DNA from: Ophioceras dolichostomum
Taxonomy: Eukaryota > Ascomycota > Sordariomycetes > Magnaporthales > Ophioceraceae
Length of the DNA stretch: 20,385 nucleotides
NCBI GenBank assembly: GCA_003049485.1
Contig: PYST01000519.1
Coordinates: forward strand, 1 to 20,385
Reading direction: 5' to 3'
Position 1 is the stretch's first letter. Each line of letters starts with the position of its first letter. Below, in pieces: positions 1-8,869 of the stretch. The notes under the pieces were generated by a model that saw only the letters and a program-made list of their open reading frames with translations, was not told where the DNA came from and ran no database searches. The position numbers and the translations under genes are program-made.

Positions 1-1
1 C

Positions 2-114
2 CATCTCGTCCGCCCTCTCGTTGCCCGGGATCCCCTGATGTCCTGGGACCCATCTGACCTGGGCTTCGCCCGGCCGGCCCGGCCCCGATCCTCGGCTAAG
101 AATAAAGACGGAGG
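2..114 (+). pseudogene. Upstream fragment of the LTR-interrupted ankyrin gene
   Basis: Reading from base 2 there is no stop up to the LTR at 115. The last codons (98-112) encode A-K-N-K-D-G. If the LTR and one copy of the GGAGG duplication are removed, this joins in frame to G-T-P-L-Y-A-L-C encoded just after the LTR. The result is a canonical start of an ankyrin repeat (x-D-G-x-T-P-L). The residues before A-K-N-K-D are Pro/Arg-rich and not ankyrin-like, so an intron end or another boundary may lie near 90-98. The true 5' end of the gene is outside the window. Confidence 0.45.
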
Positions 115-320
115 TGTTGGTTCATAGTAGGTACCTGCTCACGTGGCAGCTGTTGCCTCAGTCCTAAGGCATCAACTTCCAAGGCATCTACCTACCAAGT
201 AGCCTTTATAAAGTCGCTCTCCCCACCAACGCACAGATAGCTTTCCCTTGGAAGACAGACACAAGAACCTAGTAGTACTTTGCACGCGTGCTTATCCCTT
301 CCCCCATTGGCCTCCCGGCA
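115..320. mobile_element. Solo LTR 1 (Copia-like), inserted in the ankyrin gene
   Basis: A 206-bp element starts TGTTG and ends CGGCA. It is flanked by GGAGG on both sides (110-114 and 321-325), a 5-bp target-site duplication typical of LTR retrotransposons. A TATA-like motif (tttataaa) lies about 90 bp from the left end. It shares ordered blocks with solo LTR 2 at 19397: TGTTG, GTTGCCTCAGTC followed by AAGGCATC, a TATA region, then ACGCGTG near the right end. No internal retrotransposon sequence is present, so it is a solo LTR left by recombination. Its right half is repeated at 358-466 by the assembly duplication. Superfamily is inferred from size and termini only. Confidence 0.75.
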
Positions 321-502
321 GGAGGGACACCTCTCTACGCCCTATGTATGGGGAAANAGTCGCTCTCCCCACCAACGCACAGATAGCTTTCCCTTGGAAG
401 ACAGACACAAGAACCTAGTAGTACTTTGCACGCGTGCTTATCCCTTCCCCCATTGGCCTCCCGGCAGGAGGGACACCTCTCTACGCCCTATGTATGGGGA
501 AA
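212..502. repeat. 145-bp exact direct duplication around a single N (likely assembly artefact)
   Basis: Bases 212-356 and 358-502 are identical over all 145 positions, separated only by one ambiguous base (N) at 357. The repeat unit contains the 3' half of an LTR and the first bases after it. Perfect identity plus one N is what a scaffolder leaves when two overlapping contig ends were not merged. A true tandem duplication in an old, diverged LTR would not be expected to stop exactly at an N. I infer that the real sequence runs from 211 directly into 358, and that coordinates after 357 are inflated by 146 bases. Confidence 0.9.
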
Positions 503-2083
503 GGTATTGGAGAGAGCAGGGAACCGGATCGCGTGAGAATCGCCGACCTATTGATAGCCGCGGGCGCCGTGGTGGGCGAGCTGGACAATGAGGGCGCATC
601 AATTCTCACCCTAGCTGCCCTTGATGGACGAATGGGCCTCTTGAGGTTTCTTGTCGAAAAAGGCGCAGACATCAGGGCAAAGGACAAGACAGGAGAGACT
701 GCTCTGCACAATGTCGTTTACACGGGCAAGCTCGAGGACATGGAATTTTTGCTCAGAAGGGGTGTCGAGATCGACGCAGCCTCTTGTGGATACACACCTT
801 TACTCTGCGGTGGTGACAAGGACGAGACCGCAACCGTGGAGTACCTCATCGCCAAAGGCGCGAATCTCAACACCATCGCATCTGACGGCCGGGGCGTCTT
901 AAGCTTTGCCTCAGAGTCAAGGCGCGGATCCCTCGAGGAAGTTCGTTTGGTTCTTCGCCATATCGAAGGACTTTTCCCCGAAACCATCCTCGATGGCTTC
1001 CATACCGCCTTGGTAGACCCCCCGGAGGAAGACGCGGATGCCTGGGAGGAGGCCCGCGAGAGGCTTCTTACCAGAATACGCGATGTCGGAGTCTTCGGAA
1101 ACGACCGCCATTCCTCCCTCCAAGCCGCTGTGGAATACGGGGAGAGGGGCTTGGTTGAGCGGTTGCTCCAGATGGGTGCCCCGGTTAACTCGATCGAGGG
1201 GCCATGGGGCACGTCGCTGGCAGCAGCTGTGGAGCGAGGCAACCTCGATATACTGAAGCTTCTGCTGCAGAATAACGCCGATCCAAATATCGTACGCAGA
1301 AGTCACGAGACTCCGACTCTGATTGCCGCCTCCTACGACAGCGTTCAGATTCTCAGCGCACTGTTGGAGGCAGGAGCGGATGCGGAGGCTAGAGACCCGG
1401 TTGGGCGAACGATGCTGGGCGTCGCGGCAGCAAGGGGGAGCCTGGGTATTGTAAGATGGCTCATAACTCGGGAAGCACAGCTGGATTCAGTCAGCCCACC
1501 CCAAACCCGGCTTGCACGCGACCTAGTCAACACTCCGGACAATCTGAGCCGGACGCCGCTCATGGCAGCCGTCAGGTCGGGCGTCCTCGCCATCGTCGAA
1601 GAGCTCCTGATCGCAAGCGCTTTGCCGGACATCGCGGACGCCGAGGGCCGCACTCCCTTGACTCGGGCTGTGGGACACTACGAGCGCGGGGACATGCCTG
1701 AGATCACAAGGGAGCTACAGCGACACGGTGCCAAGGAAGACATCCAAGATTGTCGCGGGCGTGGGGCGGCGTATTGGGCGTGTCGCCGTCGCCGGGATAG
1801 GGGCTTCGCGAGGCCAGAAGATCATCGAGAGATGCTGATCGACGCCGTCAAGCATCGACAGTCTGGGTCTGATCCGAGAGACGGGCGGTTGATGATCCAT
1901 GCAGCCGTCGCAGGGGAGGACTTCGCCCTACTCACAAAGCTTCTGGGATGGAGCCGAAAGCGTGGGAGCACTGTCGCCCTCACCGAACTGGACGAGGACG
2001 GTTGGACCGGCTACAACACGGCAATCGCCTACAAGGACGAGAGAGCTGCCGCTGCAATCAACTTGGCTTCTAACTCATATTGA
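494..2083 (+). CDS. Ankyrin-repeat protein, 5' end disrupted by an LTR
   Basis: From the first in-frame ATG (494) this encodes 529 aa made almost wholly of ankyrin repeats, a protein-protein interaction fold; no catalytic domain is seen. The clearest repeats are at about residues 30-62, 63-95, 96-128, 205-233, 237-266, 270-299, 303-332, 350-380 and 384-415. They carry the G-x-T-P-L / A-A-x-x-G-x-x-x-x-V-x-x-L-L-x-x-G-A pattern. Residues 135-200 are degenerate, and the C-terminal ~110 residues hold at most one poor repeat. The N-terminus begins mid-repeat: residues 12-26 (R-V-R-I-A-D-L-L-I-A-A-G-A-V-V) are the second half of a repeat whose first half is encoded before the LTR at 115-320. The ATG is therefore probably a fallback start in a 5'-truncated or dead gene, not the original one. 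Open frame upstream to 434 lies in LTR sequence and lacks an ATG. Such proteins are abundant in fungal accessory regions; the partner is unknown. No intron is needed. Confidence 0.7.
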   Translation: MGKGIGESREPDRVRIADLLIAAGAVVGELDNEGASILTLAALDGRMGLLRFLVEKGADIRAKDKTGETALHNVVYTGKLEDMEFLLRRGVEIDAASCGYTPLLCGGDKDETATVEYLIAKGANLNTIASDGRGVLSFASESRRGSLEEVRLVLRHIEGLFPETILDGFHTALVDPPEEDADAWEEARERLLTRIRDVGVFGNDRHSSLQAAVEYGERGLVERLLQMGAPVNSIEGPWGTSLAAAVERGNLDILKLLLQNNADPNIVRRSHETPTLIAASYDSVQILSALLEAGADAEARDPVGRTMLGVAAARGSLGIVRWLITREAQLDSVSPPQTRLARDLVNTPDNLSRTPLMAAVRSGVLAIVEELLIASALPDIADAEGRTPLTRAVGHYERGDMPEITRELQRHGAKEDIQDCRGRGAAYWACRRRRDRGFARPEDHREMLIDAVKHRQSGSDPRDGRLMIHAAVAGEDFALLTKLLGWSRKRGSTVALTELDEDGWTGYNTAIAYKDERAAAAINLASNSY

Positions 2084-3156
2084 GCGCCCTGTGGACCCCG
2101 AAAGCCGTCCATTCGCTTTAGCGCTCTTGGTCGTGACCGAAATGACATACTAACGAGCCTCACATGCGCAGACGAGACTACCGACGCCTTGGCAATAGTG
2201 TACGCCGACCTGTGTTCGGATTAGTTCTCCGATTCGAGTGCAGACGACTCGTCCAGCTCAAGCGCAACTTGGCCACAGGGGCCATATTCCGTGGTACGTG
2301 CCGATCACGCCGTGCCGCGCGTTTTACTTCGAGATCAAATTGCTCAGCTCGACAAAGGACCAGTAAGCCATGTTTTCCCTCGTTCGAATTCCATCCAGGT
2401 CCCGAGTTCGCCTAGGCCATTTGGCCTAGGTGGGAAAAGGCGCCACGCCCGTCGGCTCACAGATCGAGGCTGGCCCCCTCTCTGGGAGTTCGCGAGTTCG
2501 AACCCCGCATACGAAGCAAAAACCCACCGGAGTTTTCGTAACCACCCACCTGTCCCCGGATGCGAGGGGATTAGTTGGGTTGTGATCTTTTTGTATTTTT
2601 TTCATTTACTGATTTTTTTTCCTCGTCTTTGCTGGAGGGGATGCACGCAGATTGTCGCATCGCTTCCGGTCGCGGATTTCTCTCACCTCTCTCCGAAGGT
2701 CACACTCCTTTTCTCGGTCAACGGGATTTGAGGTATGGCAATCTAGGCTGAGGCTAGACGGAGGGCTCTGTTGGCAGATTCTTTGTGGTGGCAGCCTCGG
2801 TCGTTTCTTTTCGGTTATTTTTTTATTTTTTCGGGTTCACTCGATTTTTCTTCCGCATACAGCCAAGCAATTCAACGGCCGTTCCCATTCTTATCCATTC
2901 CCACAGCACATATACTTTACTGATTGACGCCCTACGCAGCAGGGCACTTATGATATCGTGCTAAACCGTGGGAGTGTAGTCGACCTTCCCAGAGTGGCAG
3001 TTCAGTTGACGGAGTCCACTCCACGGTGGTGGGATTTATTCGGAGCCACAGGCATGCCGCAACCGCAACTCAATATGTGGAACCAAGTAAACATCGATGG
3101 ACTTTCATGTCTCCATCCTATATGTAGAGGAGGCAGGCCAATGCTACGCTATATAT
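2084..3156. other. Gene-less, T-rich intergenic stretch
   Basis: There is no convincing coding sequence; open frames here lack family signatures and have biased composition. It holds a near-perfect palindrome at 2411-2430 and T-rich tracts at about 2585-2625 and 2805-2855. A branch-site/acceptor-like string (tactaac, then gcag at about 2147-2170) has no matching donor. A tRNA T-arm-like string at 2492-2508 lacks a matching acceptor stem. This is the 3' flank of both the ankyrin gene (plus) and the ferric reductase gene (minus), which converge here. Confidence 0.6.
2411..2430. repeat. Palindrome with 9-bp arms
   Basis: The sequence cctaggccatttggcctagg has perfect 9-bp inverted arms (cctaggcca / tggcctagg) around a 2-bp centre. 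No flanking duplication or associated ORF was found. Its function is unknown. Confidence 0.7.
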
Positions 3157-5657
3157 CTACCAGCTAAACCCCTCATCTACAAACACAATCGCTCTCCTCC
3201 CCGTCCTCCCAACCTCCGCAACCATCTCTCTAACATGATCCGCCATCCCAGGCGGTCCGCAAACAACCACGCCGATCGGCCCTTCACCGTTACTGTAGTT
3301 CATCACCTCATCGCTCACAACAGCAGCGACATCGACCCTCTTCCCAACACTCGTCTCGACATCCACAAAAGACGGCAGCGAAGCCAGCTCGGGCGCCAGA
3401 AGCGTCGGAAGATCGTTGTTGCGCACGCCCCAGACGAGCCGGGCGCGACGAGTGGGAACCGAAACAAAATGGTGGATGAGCGGAAACACGGCCGTGACGC
3501 CGACGCCACCGGCGATGCAGAGGAGGGTTGTGCAGTGTGCGAGCTGGTCGTGCGGGGCGGAAGGGTATGAGCCTTCGATCAGGACGGGGAGGGTGATGGA
3601 TGAGAGCGGGGAGGATGCCAGGCGGGAGGCCAGCTGCGAGGTCACGCCACGGCGGACGCGGATGACGAAGCTGGCGCGGGGGATGTGAGTTGAGGGTGTT
3701 GTGGAGGAGGGGGCTTTGCTGGGGACGACGGCTTGGGCCTCTTGTACCGGCGGTTTCTCGGTTACGGTGTCTGTGGTGGCATCGATCGTGACGGCTTTTT
3801 GGGTCTTGTCGGTCAGCTTCTCGATGACGGGCTTTCCGTCGCCGAGAGCCACGAAGGACGACGCGACAGAGAACGGGTGGTTCTCCCAGAACATCCACCT
3901 CAACGTCGGGAAGTTCAGGTACACGACCCCCTCAGCGTGAACGCCGTCTATCTCGATGCGGAGGTAGTCCCCGCCGTTGGCGCCCTCGACGCTGGAGACG
4001 CGCGCGGTGCGCCACCCATTCATGGCCATCCTGCCGATGCGCCAGAGCCTGTCGACGACCCACAGCCCGACGATGATCCACACCCAGATCTCGTATCCCC
4101 AGTCGTACGTGAAGAGGTACCAGATGTGGTAGTAGTATCCCACCAGGAACAAGACGACGAGGACATGGTGCGTAGATAAAAACACTTCATAAGCGTACTT
4201 GCGCACCGCCAGCACGGAGGCAGGCCAAATGGCAACGGCGGCAACGGTGGACAGCGCGCCGTAGATCCAATACAGCTCCGTGGACTCGGCGGGGTAGTCC
4301 CGGTAGATGTAGTAGTATGAGAAGAGCATCAAGGTGTGAAGCACCGAGAGCAAGATTGACATATAGCCGTGCCACCTGTGAAGCAGCAGGAAGGTCCCGT
4401 GGCTCCAGTCCGTCAGGTAGAGCAGTAAGGGGCTGTTCCGCGCAGCGAAGACGACCGAGTTGGTGGCGAACACCATCGCCATGTTCCCTGCCCGGTTGCC
4501 GACCGTGTCGAGGTCCTGTTCTAGTCGTGTGGGAAACCACGAGTTGGGCGAGAGGTAGAGGTAGGGCGCGAGGAGGAAAATGAGCGTCAGGATGAAGATC
4601 AGGACGATGTAGAGAGTCTGGCCACGGGTGGGCACGATCCCGCCGCCGAGGATCTTAGAAGACAACGGGGCACGGTAGGAGATGCCGAAGGCTGGTGGGT
4701 GGTTCGCGGCCGAGTTGATCCATGTCCAGGTGCGGCTCCGCGTGATGCCAGGGATGAAGCGGAATAGGGACAAGAGGATTGGGAGGAAGAGGGAGACAAA
4801 GAGGAGGGTGAGCCTGTGAAGTGGGAAGGGGGATTAAACCGTCAACTATTAGCACATAGATCGCCGTACGCAGCGAGGCTCCCCAACGGCAGATCAGTTG
4901 GCGCTTGCAGTACATACCCATAAGTGGAGTGGCCATTCTCGTTTTGCTCAAAGACGAACTCTCCGTTATACTCCGCCAGCCACTCGTCGTGATCGACGAC
5001 GCTCGTCACGTTCAGGGGATCACCACTCATAATCATGGGCAGGGCGCTGACGTCGATGGTCCCCTCCGCTAAGCTCGTATTGTGGTGTCGGACGCGCAGG
5101 AGCCCTCGGAGACTGCGAGTGCCGTGGCCGGAGTGGCTTGTGGAGTTGGTGCCAGTGCTGGTGCCATTGGAGGACGATCCAGACCTCGCAGAGGCCAATG
5201 CGTTCTGGGCATCGTCTCTGGCGGCAAGCAGCGCCTCAGAGTACGATATGCTCGGCTTAAACGAGTAGTCGCCGATGCTGCCCGTGCCGAGGTGTGAGTC
5301 CCAGTAGTTCTCTATCTTGCCGGGGAGCGGCGCGTCCGAGCCCGGGCAGTTAGAGTAGATGCAGAGCGCCATAGTGCGGAGGAACGCGTTGTCAGTGGTG
5401 TAGCACTCGGGAGGGGTGTCCGACATCATGTGTCCCATGCCGCTATCATCCCCGCCTTCCATCATCGGCGTGCAGAGCAATGTGCAACCTGAGATCACGG
5501 AGCGGCAGGCGAAGGCGCACGGCGGGTCGTACATATTCTTGCCCCATCCTATCAGGCCTCGGCCCTCGGCAAGGACGGTGGGGATGCTGCTTGCGGACAG
5601 GAGCAGAAGCAGCCGCACCCAACCGGGAGAACGGTCGGCGGCTCGGCTGGGATGCAT
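3157..5657 (-). CDS. Plasma-membrane ferric/cupric reductase (FRE family), two exons
   Basis: CDS is complement(join(3157..4813,4918..5657)), 798 aa. It should move electrons from NADPH through FAD and two haems across the plasma membrane to reduce Fe(III) or Cu(II) for high-affinity uptake. Seen in order: signal peptide (about 12-31); Cys-rich ectodomain (32-245) with the fungal G-W-G-K-N-M-Y-D-P-P-C-A-F-A-C motif and N-glycosylation sites at N164, N171, N193 and N216; then a membrane segment (248-260). The ferric-reductase transmembrane core follows, with two H-x13-H haem pairs, H392/H406 and H462/H476. Next come the FAD site HPFS (559-562), a Thr/Pro-rich insert (about 588-622), the NADP-binding GGVGVT (682-687) and CGPPGM (765-770), and a C-terminal F-S-W. 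All expected residues are present and length is normal. The start is the first ATG after an in-frame stop. The 740-bp intergenic region upstream holds only isolated GATA cores, so iron regulation is plausible but not shown. It is unlikely to be an NADPH oxidase because of the Cys-rich ectodomain. Confidence 0.93.
4814..4917 (-). other. Intron of the ferric reductase gene
   Basis: This 104-bp intron (minus strand) has donor GTATGT at 4917 and acceptor TTCACAG ending at 4814. A branch-like GCTAAT lies in between. Splicing joins ...H-S-T-Y-G to L-T-L-L-F-V-S-L-F in phase and fuses the secreted ectodomain to the membrane core, as in known FRE proteins. Without splicing the upstream frame stops inside the intron. 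Confidence 0.9.
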
Positions 5658-6397
5658 CTCGGGCGGCAGGACGCGACACCACACGAGGTCTTGTGTTCTA
5701 CCTCACTGAAAGATGGATGACATCTCTTCCGTGTCGCTGTCTCGGGACGTGAGGGGATCATCGTGGTAGTATATGTACCTAGGTATCCATGCGGTATGGC
5801 GGTCCGATGTGGGCTGGGGACGCGACCCGGCGGACGTGCTGCAGGGTCTTTCGTACCGCATTGGCGCATTACAAATTCCCTTTTTCTAGATGATGAGCGG
5901 ATGGATATTAGGGAAGCTCACGTTGCGGGTGGGAATAACTTGCTCATACCTTCTCTATCGACGGCCCCCTTGTCTCCACTTCTTTCATCTGGTTATTACA
6001 TGCGGGTTAGGGAAACGTGGTGATAGTGACCGCGTGTGGGGTTAAGGTCTAGCCGTTGGTGGAGTCAACGGTTGATGCCCCGATTGAAGCTAACGAACTG
6101 GGTCTGTGATGAGGCCTTATTGATGGAGAACACTGCCAAGCTCACAAGCTCATGCCGCCAAGCCGCTCAAACTCGCTCATTCCATAATGCATCAGCACCA
6201 GGTTCGGGACGAGCACGCCTCGGTCCAATCCCACAATCATCAATTGATTGCCCAACCCGAATAACTCGCTCTCCACCATTGGGTGGGGCCTGAAGAACAA
6301 CGCTGTCAAATTGGACGAGTGGCACATCTGGATCGAGCCTCGCGTCTCGTGAGGGACATCGGGGATCCGAGTAGACTACGAGAATCCACCTCCACTG
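5658..6397. other. Intergenic: ferric reductase promoter and 3' flank of the 173-aa gene
   Basis: No coding region is seen. On the minus strand this is the upstream region of the ferric reductase gene. A weak AT-rich string (catatacta, about 5767-5777) lies roughly 110 bp before its ATG. Single GATA-type cores (cgatag and tgatag forms near 5955 and 6021) are present, but no full SreA-like ATCWGATAA site was spotted. Confidence 0.45.
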
Positions 6398-6993
6398 CTA
6401 TCCATCCGTCTTCTTCTTGTCGTCGCTGTCGTCGGCTTTGCTGTCGGCCATCACTCCAGCGAGTGCGTCAGCGACGACACGCTGGTTCTCCTCCGATTGC
6501 TTGGCCATGGCTTGGCGAATCAGCTCAACCAGGCTTTGATCCTGCGCGGCGCCAGGCTGGGAGGCCTTCTTGACAGCTGCGGTGAATTTTTCGTCAGCAT
6601 TGGGGAGCCAGTCAGGATGGGAGGGGCGGTGGATGAATCAAGCAACACACCTTCCTCGACAGTGTCCGGCTTGACTCCGGCCGACGTGAGCGCAGAGCCA
6701 AGAGCAAGTGCAACCCTCGGCGCCCATAGGCCGAGCGCCGCGACTCCCAGCCCTGCTACGGCGCCGGGGTTCTGCGCCGCCCAAGCACCGAGATTCTTGG
6801 CCACGACGGGGCCCACCTTTGCGCCTTCGGCGACGGCCTTGCTCGCCTCCGGGATCACCGTGTGCTCGACGATCGTGCCGGCCTCTCGAGCGATCTTCTC
6901 GGCCTCGGGAACGACGACATGCTCGACAAAAGAGCGTGTCAGATTGAGGGCATTGACCATGAAGGAGAATACCATGTCGGCGGGATTCGCCAT
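6398..6993 (-). CDS. Hypothetical 173-aa protein with a tandem VEHxVxPEA repeat and a Gly/Ala-rich hydrophobic segment
   Basis: CDS is complement(join(6398..6576,6651..6993)), 173 aa. I do not recognise the function. Seen: an N-terminal region with two copies of a short unit (F-V-E-H-V-V-V-P-E-A at 22-31 and I-V-E-H-T-V-I-P-E-A at 41-50, each followed by K/A-rich helix); a hydrophobic small-residue segment at about 76-106 (N-P-G-A-V-A-G-L-G-V-A-A-L-G-L-W-A-P); an amphipathic helix region (112-158); and an acidic/lysine tail (D-D-S-D-D-K-K-K). The hydrophobic part loosely recalls small Gly-rich membrane proteins such as the IFI6/IFI27 type, but the family signature is not clear enough to assign. 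The ATG at 6993 is chosen because residues upstream look random. Splicing is strongly favoured: the unspliced frame runs into Pro/Arg-rich nonsense, while the spliced one gives D-T-V-E-E-A-V-K-K-A and a coherent helical tail. Confidence 0.75.
6577..6650 (-). other. Intron of the 173-aa gene
   Basis: This 74-bp intron (minus strand) has donor GTGTGT at 6650, branch site GCTGAC at about 6598-6593 and acceptor CACCGCAG ending at 6577. The phase matches exactly (gaa g / ct gtc). Size and signals are typical of filamentous ascomycetes. Confidence 0.85.
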
Positions 6994-8216
6994 CTTTATG
7001 GACGCGTCTTTGGGACAAGCAGTAGGTGTTTTGGAGGAGGACGAGAGTGGAGTGAGCTGGTAGCAAAATGAAAGGCAGGTACGGTTGACAAGGTGTGGAA
7101 GGAGAGAAGCAATCATCCGCAAATGCCGTCGATTTATCACACGTTGGGCTTCAATTTTTGACGATACTGCTATGTTCACCGCCAAAACCTGGCACTGCGG
7201 AAGGGTGTAGATGGGGGGACTCCTGCATTGATGCCGACGCAAGACACCGACTAACCGACACTAATCATCAATCGGCGCAGTAAAGAGACCCAGGCCACAA
7301 ACACAGCCCAAAGTCTGTTTGCCAACAACTCTCGGATGCTCGTTGTCTAAGCATTATCACCAACATTCACCGTCGTTTCGCCTCCTAGAGCATTAGTCGT
7401 GAAAGACAGACTCGGTCGCGGTTGGTATGTGGGGGTCATATGTCCGTTCTCTTTAAAATTGGTCTTCACGGCGCTATTTCCTTCTCGTCCGTTTGTATCG
7501 ATCAACATTGCCGAAGGCTCTTTCCCCGAAGGAGAGATACTTTATTGACAACGATCTTAACAATGATTTCTGCCTCCTGAGAGATCGTAGAAGGAGGGGC
7601 GATTGCTACGGTGCAATCATTTTTTTCGACTGTGCGATGGAACTAATGACTATGATCTAAGATTAAGAGTTGCTCGAGGGCACTGGGAGCTTACAACGAT
7701 CTGCTAACTAGAGTTCGAGGACGAGTCGAGGCTGCGGCTGTCGGGCCTCTGGAGCCTCAAGCAGGATGACTGTCGGGTGGGGATCGGTATATGGTGACCC
7801 AGGTGAAGAGGAAGGACCGCAGACGTGGGCGGTGCGTGAGGCGTGTGCTACACGTGATGGCCTACTCTCGCAATGTATAGGCTGCTTGCCGACGGGCAAA
7901 GGATTCGCATGTATTCACGAGCACCCTTGCTGATCGAGCAATGTCTGGCCCGGGGAGATAACGAGAGACAAGCTCCCTCCCGAGTCGCCACCCGTGTCCG
8001 TGTCCCTCGTCATCAGCAGAATGGATGACCCAGCATTCCCACCCTTGCGATCATGCGGTATGGTGAAAGGGCGAAGAGTCTTGGTTCCCGAAGCTGCAGC
8101 CTTTATCGACAAGGACATGAGCCAGACACAAATAGACGATGGCCTGCCCCCAGATGAACGTTCAAGACAGGACTTAGAAAGCAGGCGCGGTCAGATTTGT
8201 CCGCATATCACGAAAC
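6994..8216. other. Gene-less intergenic stretch
   Basis: This is the 5' flank of the minus-strand 173-aa gene and of the plus-strand family copy A. No ORF with family-like features was seen. A 138-codon plus-strand frame starting at 7994 overlaps copy A in another frame and has no recognisable features. Confidence 0.5.
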
Positions 8217-8869
8217 ATGGACCAAGAATTGATCATCAAAGACTCGAAGTCGGGCGGAGCGGAGGACCCAGTCGTCACAGTAAAGCCGCGGCTTCTCCAC
8301 GGCAGGCTTTGGGACGTCAACGACTACGATATGACCCCCGCAACCATCCTATCCTTTCAATTCTTCATCAGGTCGCCCCACACGATCCGCTGCGCCGACA
8401 TTACAGTTAAATTCAGGGGCGCTGATTTTGGTGACCTCGAAATCCGGAAATTGTCTGCGGACGTCGATTTTGTGCTTAAGCCCAAGGACGGCCCGCGGTG
8501 CCAGGCATTGATTCTGTTGAACCACCTCGGCAATGAGTCTCCTACGACGCCATCAAACTTGGAATGAGCCGGCAGCTCAAAGACCTTCCGGTTCTTACGG
8601 GCGAGCTGCTTCGGGCTGATGATGACGCAACAGGCGGGGCGGCTCAGTGACGGTTGAGAGACAGCCAGATAGGAAATCAGGGCATCCCGACATCCCTCAA
8701 GTTGGCCATGCTATTAGAACACCAGACTTTGAAGAAGCTCCCCGAACGGACCTTCAGTTTTACCGTGGAGGTGGTCATTAGGTATCATGACTGGACCCCG
8801 GCATTTAGTGGGAAACAGGAATCGTGCTGGATCAACCCTAGGAAGCGAAACCAAAGGCCTTTACGGTAG
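8217..8869 (+). pseudogene. Family copy A: broken member of an uncharacterised fungal paralog family
   Basis: Two open segments in different frames make one decayed gene. Segment 1 (8217-8567, 116 aa from ATG) contains the Val-rich strand (P-V-V-T-V-K-P), the L-S-F-Q-F-F block and I-R-C-A-D-I-T-V-K-F. Segment 2 (open from 8654 to 8869 in frame +2) contains G-I-P-T-S-L-K-L-A-M-L-L-E-H followed by F-S-F-T-V-E-V-V-I-R-Y. The same order of blocks occurs in copies B (12833) and C (14334). Between the segments segment 1 ends at TGA 8565-8567, and the second frame has its own TGA just before 8654. Reading one base fewer in the ggg at about 8682 gives K-S-G-I-P-T, the form I would expect of the family, so at least one indel is likely. 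An unrecognised intron is possible but I found no good donor/acceptor pair. Function is unknown; no signal peptide or membrane segment. Confidence 0.5.

Noticed and set aside
434..493. Extending the ankyrin protein to 434
   Set aside because: The codon at 434 is GTG, not used as a fungal start here, and the 20 added residues are translated from LTR sequence in the spurious duplicate.
2492..2508. tRNA T-arm (gcgag-ttcgaac-cccgc) with an A-box-like tggcctaggtgg 70 bp upstream
   Set aside because: The T stem has a mismatch, and no 5' sequence pairs with the following atacgaa to form an acceptor stem. Not a tRNA gene.
5658..5684. Earlier start of the ferric reductase at 5684
   Set aside because: That codon is GTG. 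ATG 5657 is the first ATG after an in-frame stop and precedes a good signal peptide.
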